Below are positions 56,759-64,000 of a stretch of 64,000 bases of DNA, piece by piece. Each line of letters begins with the position of its first letter. The first letter of the stretch is position 1. Both the position numbers and the translations under genes were made by a program. A model generated the notes under the pieces. That model searched no databases, was not told the origin of the DNA, and saw only the letters and a list, made by a program, of their open reading frames with translations. This DNA is from an uncultured Oleiphilus sp. (GTDB taxonomy: Bacteria > Pseudomonadota > Gammaproteobacteria > Pseudomonadales > Oleiphilaceae): NCBI GenBank assembly GCA_913020045.1, contig CAJWBE010000007.1, forward strand, positions 1 through 64,000. Direction: 5' to 3'.

Positions 56759-57931
56759 TTACTTCTTAAGTTTGATTTTGCCAAATACGCCAGCATGGTC
56801 AGAAGGGTTGAGGCCGCTAATGTCGGTCATATCAGCGTTACTATCGCCAACGACTTTCGCTTTTAGCTTTTCAACCTCACGAGCTTTCGCATCAAGAAAG
56901 ATGTGGTCAATACGTGAGGTTAACTCGGCATCTTCGTCTGATACGTCAGCCGCAAAACAGCAAGTGAAGCCATCTTTAGGTTTTCTTTTTGATAGCCAAA
57001 TGTCGCTGTAGCTTGTGCCAACGGCTTGCAGGTAAGGTGGAACCAAAGTACCTAAGCCAAGTGCAGACTCAAATGGTTGATCGTCTGGGCTGCTATTAAA
57101 GTCTCCTACCATGATGACAGGTGTCTCGGGTAATGTTGTCGCCGTAATCGTCTGCAATAGCTCATTCATTTGAATTGCTTGGAAGCTTTGGAACGGTTCT
57201 GATCCGCCGACCTCAAGGTGAGTATTGACGAAGCGGTAGTCTGCGCCTTTGACGTGAAGATCTACCATATTAAAGCCGCGAGTAAACTCAAGGTCTTGAC
57301 CGCCCACAGGGATCGCTAGGTTGTTTTGAAATGTCGCGCTGTAAGTATTAGAAAAGCTAATATTGTTGCCGTTACGCACGAGCACAACGTCGCGATCCTC
57401 TAAACGCAAGTCAAGAAACGTTGGATTGCCGGCAGCGTCGACGCCCGTGAACATGGGCAGCTCAATTTCAGCATTGTCAGAAACAGTCGCAACTGTGTAA
57501 TCAAGGTCGCGCTCAGCCATTGCAGCAAGAAGAATGTCTAGAAAGTCATACACAACGTCTGACGCTGGGCTTGTGCCGCCTACTAATGAGTCGGCTGGGC
57601 CAGTGAACCACTGACTAACTTCTTGTAAGCCGATAACGTGAGGGTTGCGGCGCGAGATTTCGTCTGCCAACGCTTCTGCACGCTCCGGGAAATTAGTGGC
57701 CTGAACAGTTTGAAAAACATCTGCGACCGCCAAAGGGACGGCTAACGGATTGGCCGGATCTGGGTTTTGAGCAACAGCGACAACGGGAAAGATGTCTGCG
57801 CCCAGATAAATGTTACGCGACATGACTTTGATTTTGTCGACGCCGTGGTTGTGGTCCGCCATCGCTTGCATAGGAACGATGCTGGTGGTTAGCGCTAACG
57901 TTGCGCCTAGCAGTGTGTGTTTTAAATTCAT
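56759..57931 (-). CDS. Secreted endonuclease/exonuclease/phosphatase family protein
   Basis: The 390-residue protein has a signal peptide (MNLKHTLLGATLALTTSIVP, cleaved near AMA-DHN) and a DNase I-like fold: MSRNIYLGAD, LQEVSQWFTG with the metal Glu, NTHLEVGG, GDFNSSPDDQ and the final SDHAGVFG carrying the catalytic His. Two cysteines in FTCCFAADV could bond. Relatives include secreted nucleases, sphingomyelinases and phosphatases; the substrate cannot be told. A GGAG site precedes the ATG. It is a single gene with its own terminator. Confidence 0.87.
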   Translation of the reverse strand: MNLKHTLLGATLALTTSIVPMQAMADHNHGVDKIKVMSRNIYLGADIFPVVAVAQNPDPANPLAVPLAVADVFQTVQATNFPERAEALADEISRRNPHVIGLQEVSQWFTGPADSLVGGTSPASDVVYDFLDILLAAMAERDLDYTVATVSDNAEIELPMFTGVDAAGNPTFLDLRLEDRDVVLVRNGNNISFSNTYSATFQNNLAIPVGGQDLEFTRGFNMVDLHVKGADYRFVNTHLEVGGSEPFQSFQAIQMNELLQTITATTLPETPVIMVGDFNSSPDDQPFESALGLGTLVPPYLQAVGTSYSDIWLSKRKPKDGFTCCFAADVSDEDAELTSRIDHIFLDAKAREVEKLKAKVVGDSNADMTDISGLNPSDHAGVFGKIKLKK

Positions 57932-58191
57932 AATCAGGCTCCGTGAGGGATATTTTTGTTATCAAGATGTTGCGAACCTTGTAGGTCGAAACATCCTTCC
58001 AATCATGAGAGAAAATGGCGGGCAGGCGCAGTACAAATTCGGGTCAATCGGTGTCAAAAAGGGTGGTTTTAGCGGCATTAGATGAACCTGCGTCACAGTT
58101 TTGTTCGAAGTATCACCTAAGGTCTTGGGCCTGCGGGCCTGACCTAGAGAAAGCTTTCTAGCCTTAGCCATGGTTCGTTGTCACATATTTG

Positions 58192-61100
58192 TTAGGAATA
58201 GGCAAGATCCAGAGCGCCGATGAGGTCGAGCAACTCTTTGTGGTCTTCTTGGGAGAGCTCGCAATGATCAATGACATAGTTAGCGGTTTGGATAACGGCT
58301 CGCCAGCGAGGCTTGGAGGGAAGACTTTTAACCGTGAGATATTTGTCGAGCGTTCGCGTTTTAGCGGTTGTGCCGTCGATATAGACACGCCAGCATTTGC
58401 TTTGCTCTGCTAGGTCAGCCTTACTGAGCTGAGTGTAGCGTTCCCAATGTGACAGAGCGCTGCGTAATGTTTTGACGACTAGCTCTTTTGCACTCTCTTC
58501 GCTAAGTGAGGTGTCGTTTGAGTTAGAGGCATACCTAGTTGACAATTCGTTGCGGCTTACTTGGCTAAGGGCGAGTTCGACTTGGTCGATACGCTGTCTA
58601 TTTTGCGCCAGCTCCAGCGTGAGTTCTTGTAAAAGTTTATGCGTTTGTTGGGGCTTAGCGTTGTCGTCCAGCACGACAGCAATGTATGTATCTTCATCAA
58701 ACGAGCGAATGCTCATGCGCAGTGAGCCATTCGAGTGAGGAAGGTGAACGTGAATCTCGGTCTCTTTATGGTTGCTGTTCGAAAATTCTTCGAATGCTAA
58801 TTGGGAGTCGGAGGTAATTAAGTCTGAAAGTGGGGTCCCAAGAAGCTCGCTTGTATCCTGCCCTAAGGACTCGCAAGATTGTTGGTTGGCAAACACAATA
58901 TCTAATTCTTCGTTGAGCAATAGTAAGCCTTGATCTGTCGCATTTAGCGCGTGCTGCAGGCGCGTATTGGTGTTGGTGAGCTCTGCTTCTTTTTGGCCTC
59001 TTCGATCTATTTCTGACTTTAGCGCTTTGTTTTCTAGCGAAGCGCTCCAAAGTCGGTGAACGCTGAGCTGGCTGTAGACGCGCGCGAGCAGCTCGTTTTC
59101 ATGATAAGGCTTCACTAAATAGTCGTTTGCGCCTGAGCCTAAGGCATCAACGATGTCGGATATTTGATATCTCGCGGTAAGCATCATGACGGGTAACGCA
59201 TGGCAGTCATGCTGTTCTCGTACGTTGCGGCAAGCTTCTAGCCCGCTCATGCCGGGCATCATCAAGTCTAGCAGGATCAATTCGGGGGTGCTTTGTTCTA
59301 TTGCGCCCAGCAGACTTTGCGCGTTAGTAAATGTTTTTACGGTGTAGCCGGCTTTCTCAAGCAAGCTTTTGACGATCTCTCGATTAACGGCTTCGTCGTC
59401 TGCGTAGTAAATTAGCGCGGAGCGGTCGGCCGGTACATAAAATGCGCTCATGTCAGCGGCGCTTTGCTGGGCGAGGTTAGGTGGTTTTCTGTTCATATCA
59501 GACAGCGCATTGCTCGCTAGTGATGACACTATTTCGGAGTTTGTTTCTATCGTTTTCCCTTCGTTAATCTGCATTAGGGCTGAAGGGGAGGGTGCCGTGG
59601 TCCTATCACCTGCCGACGCGATAGGCAGTGTGAACTCGGCTCTGGAGCCTTTGCCAACGATTGAGGTTAGCTTTAATTCGCCCGACTGAAGTTGCACCAA
59701 CTGTCTTGATATAGACAAGCCTAAACCGGTGCTCAAATGGTGCTGATGCTCGCCTTCGACATATTTTTCAAAAGGCTGAAATAAAATGTCGATTTCATCT
59801 TCAGGGATGCCTGAGCCCGTATCTTCAATGAATATTCTAGCTTGCATTCCGGCGCGTTCAGAAAGAACTCTGACGTAACCCGACTCCGTAAACTTGATAG
59901 CATTGCCGAGTAGATTGAATAGAATTTGCTGCAGGCGATATTCGTCGGCCATCACATACTCAATGCGATCGTCTAGCTGGCATTCGATGGTAAGGGTTTT
60001 TCCTTCGGCTAGCGGTCTAAGCGTTTGTACAACGCTTTCAGCGATAGGGTTGAGCAGCGTAGGGCTGACTTTTAGGGATAGCTTACCGTGTTTTATGCTT
60101 GAGTAATCTAAGATGTCATTGACGAGACTACCGAGTCGCTTGGCGCTCGACTCAATTAGGTTCAGCTGATGCTTCTGTGACTCGCTAAAGCTGGTGGTGT
60201 TGTCTTTCAAGCGCAGCGCAAGCTCGGAAATACCGTGTAAAGGGGTTCTTAGCTCGTGAGAGGTAGTCGCGAGAAATTCATCTTTGTACTCATCTAGCTT
60301 AACGAGTTCATTGTTATGCTGTCGCAGTTCATTGGACATCACCTCAATTGTTTTGAAGTTGATTAGATAGCGTCTAACGAGTGCCGTTAATTGAAACAAT
60401 ACAAAGGCGAGAGCGCCATAGTGGATCATGGTTGGCGTATTGATAATGTAGCTGTAATTAAGGATGTCGTTGACCACGCAGGCAGCGAACACCGACAAGC
60501 TCAGTCCAAACATTTTAGCGCCGGGTTGTTTGGTGACTAATGCTTTGGCGTAAGCGAAAAATATATAAGGCAGGGTTACTAGCAATGCTATCTGAAAAGG
60601 GATGTTGAGCTGAGTGTAGTCTCGGACATCGAGCATTAATGCAGCGAGACAGAACGGAGTGCAAATTAGCCAGCTAACCAAGATGAGCTTGCGGCTAACT
60701 TCTTTTGGAAACCAATGGTGGAAGTAGCTGCTAAACAGAGGCAATAGCAGGTAGATTACGAGATTTTCAATGCCTTGAAGCATGTGCCAGTCAAGCGAAT
60801 CGAGTTGGTACAAAAGACGTTCGTCAATCACCAAACGACGAATTCCGACAGCAAAACACAATAGGCTAAAATAAAGCACTTTCTTATCTTTTCTTCGAGA
60901 CAAAAACAGCGCCATGCTGAGTAACGCGGTGCTGATGAGTATTGTTGCCGCGATGCTCGCCTTAATGAGCGGAAGTTCGCGCATAGTAAAGACACCGCTA
61001 TCATCAGTGATTGTGGGGGTATACCAAATTCCACCCCACTGATAGTGGTGGTTTGACGTGTGAATGAGAATGTCGACGACGCCACTCTTGGGGTGTGCTT

Positions 61101-61545
61101 GTATTACCTTGGGTTGGTAGGCGGGTGTTTCGCTGTTTCGCTCTTTCCCGATCACCCCGTTATGCGCTAGCTGTTCTGCGTTTATCCAAAGCTCATAAGC
61201 GCTGGCCATATCGGGCAAGCTTAAGTAAATAATGCGCACATCGGAGGGTACAACGACACGCAAGGCATAGCTTGCATAGCCCTCACCGGAATAGGGATTG
61301 TCTGTCTCTCGCTGTTTGTTCCACGCGCCAGGAACGGACATTCTGTTCCACGTTATGTCAGCGAGTGGTGCGGTAGGGTCGACCCATTGCTGCCATGAAA
61401 AGCTCCAGTCGCCTGCTAAGTCAAAGTGCTGGCCGGTGTTCCATTGTTCGTTCGACAGGTCAATCGTTGCCAGTGGCTGCCCGGGGCTAGCAAATGGACT
61501 GATCAAAAGTAGTAACAAGAGCAACGCAGTTTTGGATGGTATCAT
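58192..61545 (-). CDS. 7TMR-DISM hybrid sensor histidine kinase with REC and PAS
   Basis: The 1117-residue protein runs as follows: signal peptide (1-25), periplasmic jelly-roll DISM domain (30-185, HFDLAGDWSFSWQQW), seven membrane helices (195-390), HisKA with phospho-acceptor His429 in TTSHELRTPLHG, HATPase (535-640, NLLGNAIKF, EDTGSGIP, GLGLS), a receiver with Asp759 (LILLDLMMPGMSG), a coiled coil, a PAS domain (about 861-975) and a ~140-residue C-terminal helical region with no recognised domain. DISM domains often sense carbohydrates or similar ligands. No regulator gene is adjacent, so phosphotransfer targets lie elsewhere. The ribosome-binding site is weak. Confidence 0.93.
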   Translation of the reverse strand: MIPSKTALLLLLLLISPFASPGQPLATIDLSNEQWNTGQHFDLAGDWSFSWQQWVDPTAPLADITWNRMSVPGAWNKQRETDNPYSGEGYASYALRVVVPSDVRIIYLSLPDMASAYELWINAEQLAHNGVIGKERNSETPAYQPKVIQAHPKSGVVDILIHTSNHHYQWGGIWYTPTITDDSGVFTMRELPLIKASIAATILISTALLSMALFLSRRKDKKVLYFSLLCFAVGIRRLVIDERLLYQLDSLDWHMLQGIENLVIYLLLPLFSSYFHHWFPKEVSRKLILVSWLICTPFCLAALMLDVRDYTQLNIPFQIALLVTLPYIFFAYAKALVTKQPGAKMFGLSLSVFAACVVNDILNYSYIINTPTMIHYGALAFVLFQLTALVRRYLINFKTIEVMSNELRQHNNELVKLDEYKDEFLATTSHELRTPLHGISELALRLKDNTTSFSESQKHQLNLIESSAKRLGSLVNDILDYSSIKHGKLSLKVSPTLLNPIAESVVQTLRPLAEGKTLTIECQLDDRIEYVMADEYRLQQILFNLLGNAIKFTESGYVRVLSERAGMQARIFIEDTGSGIPEDEIDILFQPFEKYVEGEHQHHLSTGLGLSISRQLVQLQSGELKLTSIVGKGSRAEFTLPIASAGDRTTAPSPSALMQINEGKTIETNSEIVSSLASNALSDMNRKPPNLAQQSAADMSAFYVPADRSALIYYADDEAVNREIVKSLLEKAGYTVKTFTNAQSLLGAIEQSTPELILLDLMMPGMSGLEACRNVREQHDCHALPVMMLTARYQISDIVDALGSGANDYLVKPYHENELLARVYSQLSVHRLWSASLENKALKSEIDRRGQKEAELTNTNTRLQHALNATDQGLLLLNEELDIVFANQQSCESLGQDTSELLGTPLSDLITSDSQLAFEEFSNSNHKETEIHVHLPHSNGSLRMSIRSFDEDTYIAVVLDDNAKPQQTHKLLQELTLELAQNRQRIDQVELALSQVSRNELSTRYASNSNDTSLSEESAKELVVKTLRSALSHWERYTQLSKADLAEQSKCWRVYIDGTTAKTRTLDKYLTVKSLPSKPRWRAVIQTANYVIDHCELSQEDHKELLDLIGALDLAYS

Positions 61546-61892
61546 CGTGATGATCTATCTAGGTTCCGTATTAGTTTTGTTGTTAGAACACAGCTATAAA
61601 CTCTGACATCAGGTTGTAGCGTATCAGTTTCTGTTATCGGATGGTGTTTACTGTCCGTCGTTTTTTGTTTTGCGTGTTGTCTTTTGGCGATATCTAGAAT
61701 CACTAGTATGGCGTCCGATTCAACATTATTGAATAAACGACGTATACTTCACGCCAATTTTTATGGGCCGCCAACGCAGCCTTGTTTTGAAATAGTATGC
61801 GCATTGCCTAGTAGAGTGGTGCATTAAATAATACTTAGTTATCAATAGCATGTAGTGGTCAATAATCGTATGAACAATATGGGGAAGCAGCT
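61546..61892. other. Divergent intergenic region without recognised feature
   Basis: This is 347 nt between the hybrid kinase (minus) and miaE (plus). It is AT-rich, with no convincing promoter pair, repeat or RNA. A GGGG site 8 nt before the miaE TTG is the only translational signal. Confidence 0.45.
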
Positions 61893-62519
61893 TTGAGTGC
61901 GGAACAGGATTTGGCAGAGATACATGCTTTTCTTGGGGTTGAGACCCCAGATCGCTGGATTGAGAATGCCCTCGCGCAGCAAGACGTAATGCTAATTGAC
62001 CATGCGCACTGTGAGAAAAAAGCAGCGATGACTGCGGTGAACATGATTCACCGTTATCCCGAAGATACAGAGCTGTTAACGAAAATGTCTCGGCTCGCTC
62101 GCGAGGAATTACGGCATTTTGAGCAAGTGCTGAAGTTCATTAAACAGCGTAAATTGAGCTTTACACGAATGAGCGCTTCTCGTTATGCCACTAGCTTACG
62201 AAGTTACGCGCGCAAACAAGAGCCGCAACAAGTGGTTGATTTGCTAATTATTGGCGCATTTATTGAGGCTCGCTCATGTGAACGTTTTGCCAAACTTGCT
62301 CCCCATCTAGACGAGAAACTGAAAACGTTTTATTTGTCTTTGTTAAAGTCCGAGGCGCGGCACTATCAAGACTATTTAAAGCTTGCCAGTAACTATGTAA
62401 AGCGGAGCAATGGACAGGAATGCTTGGACGACCGAGTGGCTTTTTTCCGTGAGCAGGAAGTGCGTTTAATTGTTGAACCAGATGATGTGTTTAGATTTCA
62501 TAGTGGCCCGGTTAAATGA
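61893..62519 (+). CDS. miaE: tRNA 2-methylthio-N6-isopentenyladenosine-37 hydroxylase MiaE
   Basis: The 208-residue non-heme diiron enzyme hydroxylates ms2i6A37 in tRNA. The diiron ligands appear in REELRHFEQVLKF, EARSCERFAKL and KSEARHYQDYLK, spaced along a ferritin-like four-helix bundle. It begins at a TTG (MSAEQDLAEIHAFLG), supported by GGGG 8 nt upstream and by Pseudomonas homologues recalled from memory. It is found only where O2 is available, fitting an aerobic organism. thrB follows after 70 nt. Confidence 0.93.
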   Translation: MSAEQDLAEIHAFLGVETPDRWIENALAQQDVMLIDHAHCEKKAAMTAVNMIHRYPEDTELLTKMSRLAREELRHFEQVLKFIKQRKLSFTRMSASRYATSLRSYARKQEPQQVVDLLIIGAFIEARSCERFAKLAPHLDEKLKTFYLSLLKSEARHYQDYLKLASNYVKRSNGQECLDDRVAFFREQEVRLIVEPDDVFRFHSGPVK

Positions 62520-62589
62520 TAGTGGGCCTAATAAATAATCTGCGCTATGTTTTAAGAATGATCTAGTTGGCGGGGCGTGTTGATTTCGA

Positions 62590-63549
62590 ATGGCTGTATT
62601 TACTGAGATAACGGTTTGCGACGCAGAGTCTTTGTTGAACGACTACGATATTGGCCGCTTCTCGGCGTTAACGCCGATCAGTGCAGGTATTGAGAATACT
62701 AATTATTTTATAGAAACGCAGCATGACGGCGCAGAGATTACGCGCTGGGTGTTGACGATCTTCGAGAATCTAGCGGAGCAGGACCTTCCTTATTTTTGTG
62801 ATTTAACCTCGCATTTAGCTGGCGATGGTTTCCCTGTTCCTGCGCCGGTGTTAATGCGCTCTGGAGCGCCTATATTCTCATTTGGAGAAAAGAAAGGGGT
62901 GATCGTACCTTGTCTTAGCGGCGAGGCGCGGCGGTTTCCAGCTATTGACGATTGTGCTGCGCTTGGTGGGTGGGTGGCGCGAATGCATTTGTCATTGAGT
63001 GAATTTCACGGTCACCGTCCGTACAGTCGCAGCGTTGCATGGATGAACGAACAGGCGGATCGTTTGGAAGCGTCTTTAGATGCGACTGAATATGCTGAAC
63101 TCGTCGAGTCGATTAAACGATTCGAGCGGGCTGAACCTTTGCTAGAGAAGTGCCCAAAAGGCGCGGTCCACGGCGATCTTTTTCATGATAATGTGCTCTT
63201 TTGTCAGGGCGAAATTACGGGTGTCATTGACTTCTACAATGCCAGTGAGGCGCCGTTATTATACGATTTAGCGGTGGCGGCAAATGACTGGACTATGGTG
63301 AAAGGCGGGAGCCGAGACCAGACAAAATTAGATGCGTTGGTGTCAGCGTACCGGCAGCAGCGACCCTGGACTCTTGAAGAGCAACAAGCGTGGCCCTATT
63401 TTCTCGAATTGGCGGCCTTAAGTTTTTGGGTGAGTCGCTTGAGTAGCTTTCATTTGCAAAGCTACCAAAAAACGGGCGTTGTATCGGGAGATGTCATAAA
63501 AGATCCGGCGGAAATGCGAGCGATTATGCGTCTGTCCAGAGCGTCCTGA
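62590..63549 (+). CDS. thrB: Homoserine kinase (ThrB, APH-fold type)
   Basis: The 319-residue kinase phosphorylates homoserine in threonine synthesis. It is of the aminoglycoside-phosphotransferase fold type found in Pseudomonas, not the GHMP type of E. coli. The N-terminus ISAGIENTNYFIET, the catalytic loop VHGDLFHDNVLF (193-204) with Asp196 and Asn201, and the metal loop VIDFYNA (Asp214) are present. It is downstream of miaE; no thrA or thrC is nearby. Confidence 0.94.
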   Translation: MAVFTEITVCDAESLLNDYDIGRFSALTPISAGIENTNYFIETQHDGAEITRWVLTIFENLAEQDLPYFCDLTSHLAGDGFPVPAPVLMRSGAPIFSFGEKKGVIVPCLSGEARRFPAIDDCAALGGWVARMHLSLSEFHGHRPYSRSVAWMNEQADRLEASLDATEYAELVESIKRFERAEPLLEKCPKGAVHGDLFHDNVLFCQGEITGVIDFYNASEAPLLYDLAVAANDWTMVKGGSRDQTKLDALVSAYRQQRPWTLEEQQAWPYFLELAALSFWVSRLSSFHLQSYQKTGVVSGDVIKDPAEMRAIMRLSRAS

Positions 63550-63624
63550 TTTTATAGGCCTGTTTTTGCTCCAAATTTGTCTAATCGACATGTTTGATAT
63601 TTGAACAAATCATTAAAAAAGTTC

Positions 63625-63650
63625 TCAAGAACTGATCAATATTGCCGATA
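63625..63650 (+). promoter_or_regulatory. Sigma-28 (FliA)-like promoter
   Basis: TCAAG (63625-63629), exactly 14 nt, then GCCGATA (63644-63650). The -10 part matches the flagellar sigma-28 consensus GCCGATAA at 7 of 8 bases (GCCGATAC), and TCAAG is the -35 form I recall for pseudomonads. The predicted leader is about 40 nt to the ATG at 63699. Confidence 0.6.
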
Positions 63651-63698
63651 CTTACCTAACGCATATTTTTAAGTTAGGCCTGCGGGCCGAGGTGCCTT

Positions 63699-64000
63699 AT
63701 GTTTACAGTGACTGCATCGTTTTATAGTCAAACAGATATTTCTTCGGAACTACTGCAATCGCGCTTTGCGCCGAAGTCTGACGCCTCTAATGGCGGTTTG
63801 TCTGATGAATACATCGTTGGTGCAACCTTTAGTCAGGGCCTCAAAAATGGTTTAGGTGTCGAGCTAAAAGACGACGAACGTGTCAATCCGGCGCTTCCTT
63901 CATTTGATGTGTCGGCTGTGGTTGACAATGTAATGAAGTTTGTTGAGAACCGAGTGCGGCTCGCGGAATCTGATGGCGCGACAGAGGATGAGCTGGAAGG
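63699..64000 (+). CDS. Partial gene, DUF5610-like protein, runs off the window
   Basis: The ATG at 63699 follows GAGGTG by 4 nt and a frame of 100 codons is open to the window end. The visible part has a Ser/Gly-rich start and then FDVSAVVDNVMKFVENRVR followed by DGATEDELEG. This N-x2-x-F-V-x-x-R-h and A-D-G-A-x-x-E-x-L pattern resembles DUF5610 domains as I remember them. The function is unknown. The sigma-28-like promoter upstream suggests membership in the motility regulon. Truncation prevents a firmer call. Confidence 0.6.
   Translation, partial: MFTVTASFYSQTDISSELLQSRFAPKSDASNGGLSDEYIVGATFSQGLKNGLGVELKDDERVNPALPSFDVSAVVDNVMKFVENRVRLAESDGATEDELE

Noticed and set aside
1-64000. CRISPR arrays, IS elements, integrases, att sites
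   Set aside because: No regularly spaced repeats, transposase or integrase frames, or long terminal repeats were seen. A tRNA-Phe edge is present but nothing integrated is visible beside it.

Overview
This window looks like the chromosome of a marine-type gammaproteobacterium of the Pseudomonadales/Oceanospirillales kind. GC is moderate (mid to upper 40s by eye). The evidence is gene order: mutY-yggX-tRNA-Phe next to hisBHAF, divergent ppsR/ppsA, divergent rne/rluC, and a lipid string maf / yceD-rpmF-plsX-fabD-fabG-acpP-fabF-pabC-mltG-tmk that lacks fabH between plsX and fabD, as in pseudomonads. No genus can be named from sequence alone. I saw no insertion sequence, prophage, integrase or CRISPR array.

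Layout. 0-5.3 kb: tRNA-Phe, yggX and mutY on the minus strand, then an SRPBCC protein and hisB-hisH-hisA-hisF on the plus strand. 5.3-16.3 kb: an orphan membrane-anchored protein, a PAS-GGDEF-EAL protein, a histone-H1-like Lys/Ala protein with a helix-hairpin-helix tail, a SulP transporter, a YgiQ radical SAM protein, a MobA-like nucleotidyltransferase, a response regulator with a C-terminal membrane anchor, and a PEGA/MORN-repeat envelope protein. 16.6-29.1 kb: an M16C protease, ppsR and ppsA-rraA, a PilZ protein, an SH3/coiled-coil membrane protein, a yciI operon, a PHP-domain nuclease translationally coupled to a REC-PP2C-HATPase protein, and a UPF0149 protein. 29.2-45.9 kb: rne with a long leader, rluC-HAD-S49 peptidase, a small acidic secreted protein, maoP, marC, maf and the lipid/ribosome operon.

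45.9-53.3 kb is the accessory-looking part. The conserved string stops at tmk, with no holB following. It is replaced by a CueR-type regulator and metal permease operon with a textbook 19-bp-spacer MerR promoter, an orphan periplasmic binding protein, a LysR/NnrU divergent pair, a large alpha/beta hydrolase, and an unusual fusion of an NlpC/P60-like domain to a DTW (tRNA acp3U) domain. The DTW part carries a 69-nt in-frame segment bounded by a 9-bp direct repeat. 53.4-64 kb: a long aconitase B of a type I associate with Bacteroidetes, a secreted DNase I-fold enzyme, a 7TMR-DISM hybrid kinase, miaE, thrB, and the start of a gene behind a sigma-28-like promoter.

How the genes work together. RNase E and its inhibitor RraA are both here, with RraA placed directly behind PEP synthase and opposite the PpsA regulator. 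Cyclic-di-GMP or phospho-signalling proteins (PAS-GGDEF-EAL, PilZ, two response regulators, a hybrid kinase) are scattered as single genes. The lipid operon couples ribosomal protein L32, phospholipid precursor and fatty acid synthesis, folate (pabC), wall (mltG) and dTTP (tmk) supply. The best candidates for something undescribed are the NlpC/P60-DTW fusion with its internal insertion, the Cu(I)-type regulator driving a Cys-pair permease, and the tail-anchored response regulator. Several start codons were moved from the longest open frame using ribosome-binding sites and family alignment from memory; each case is stated.
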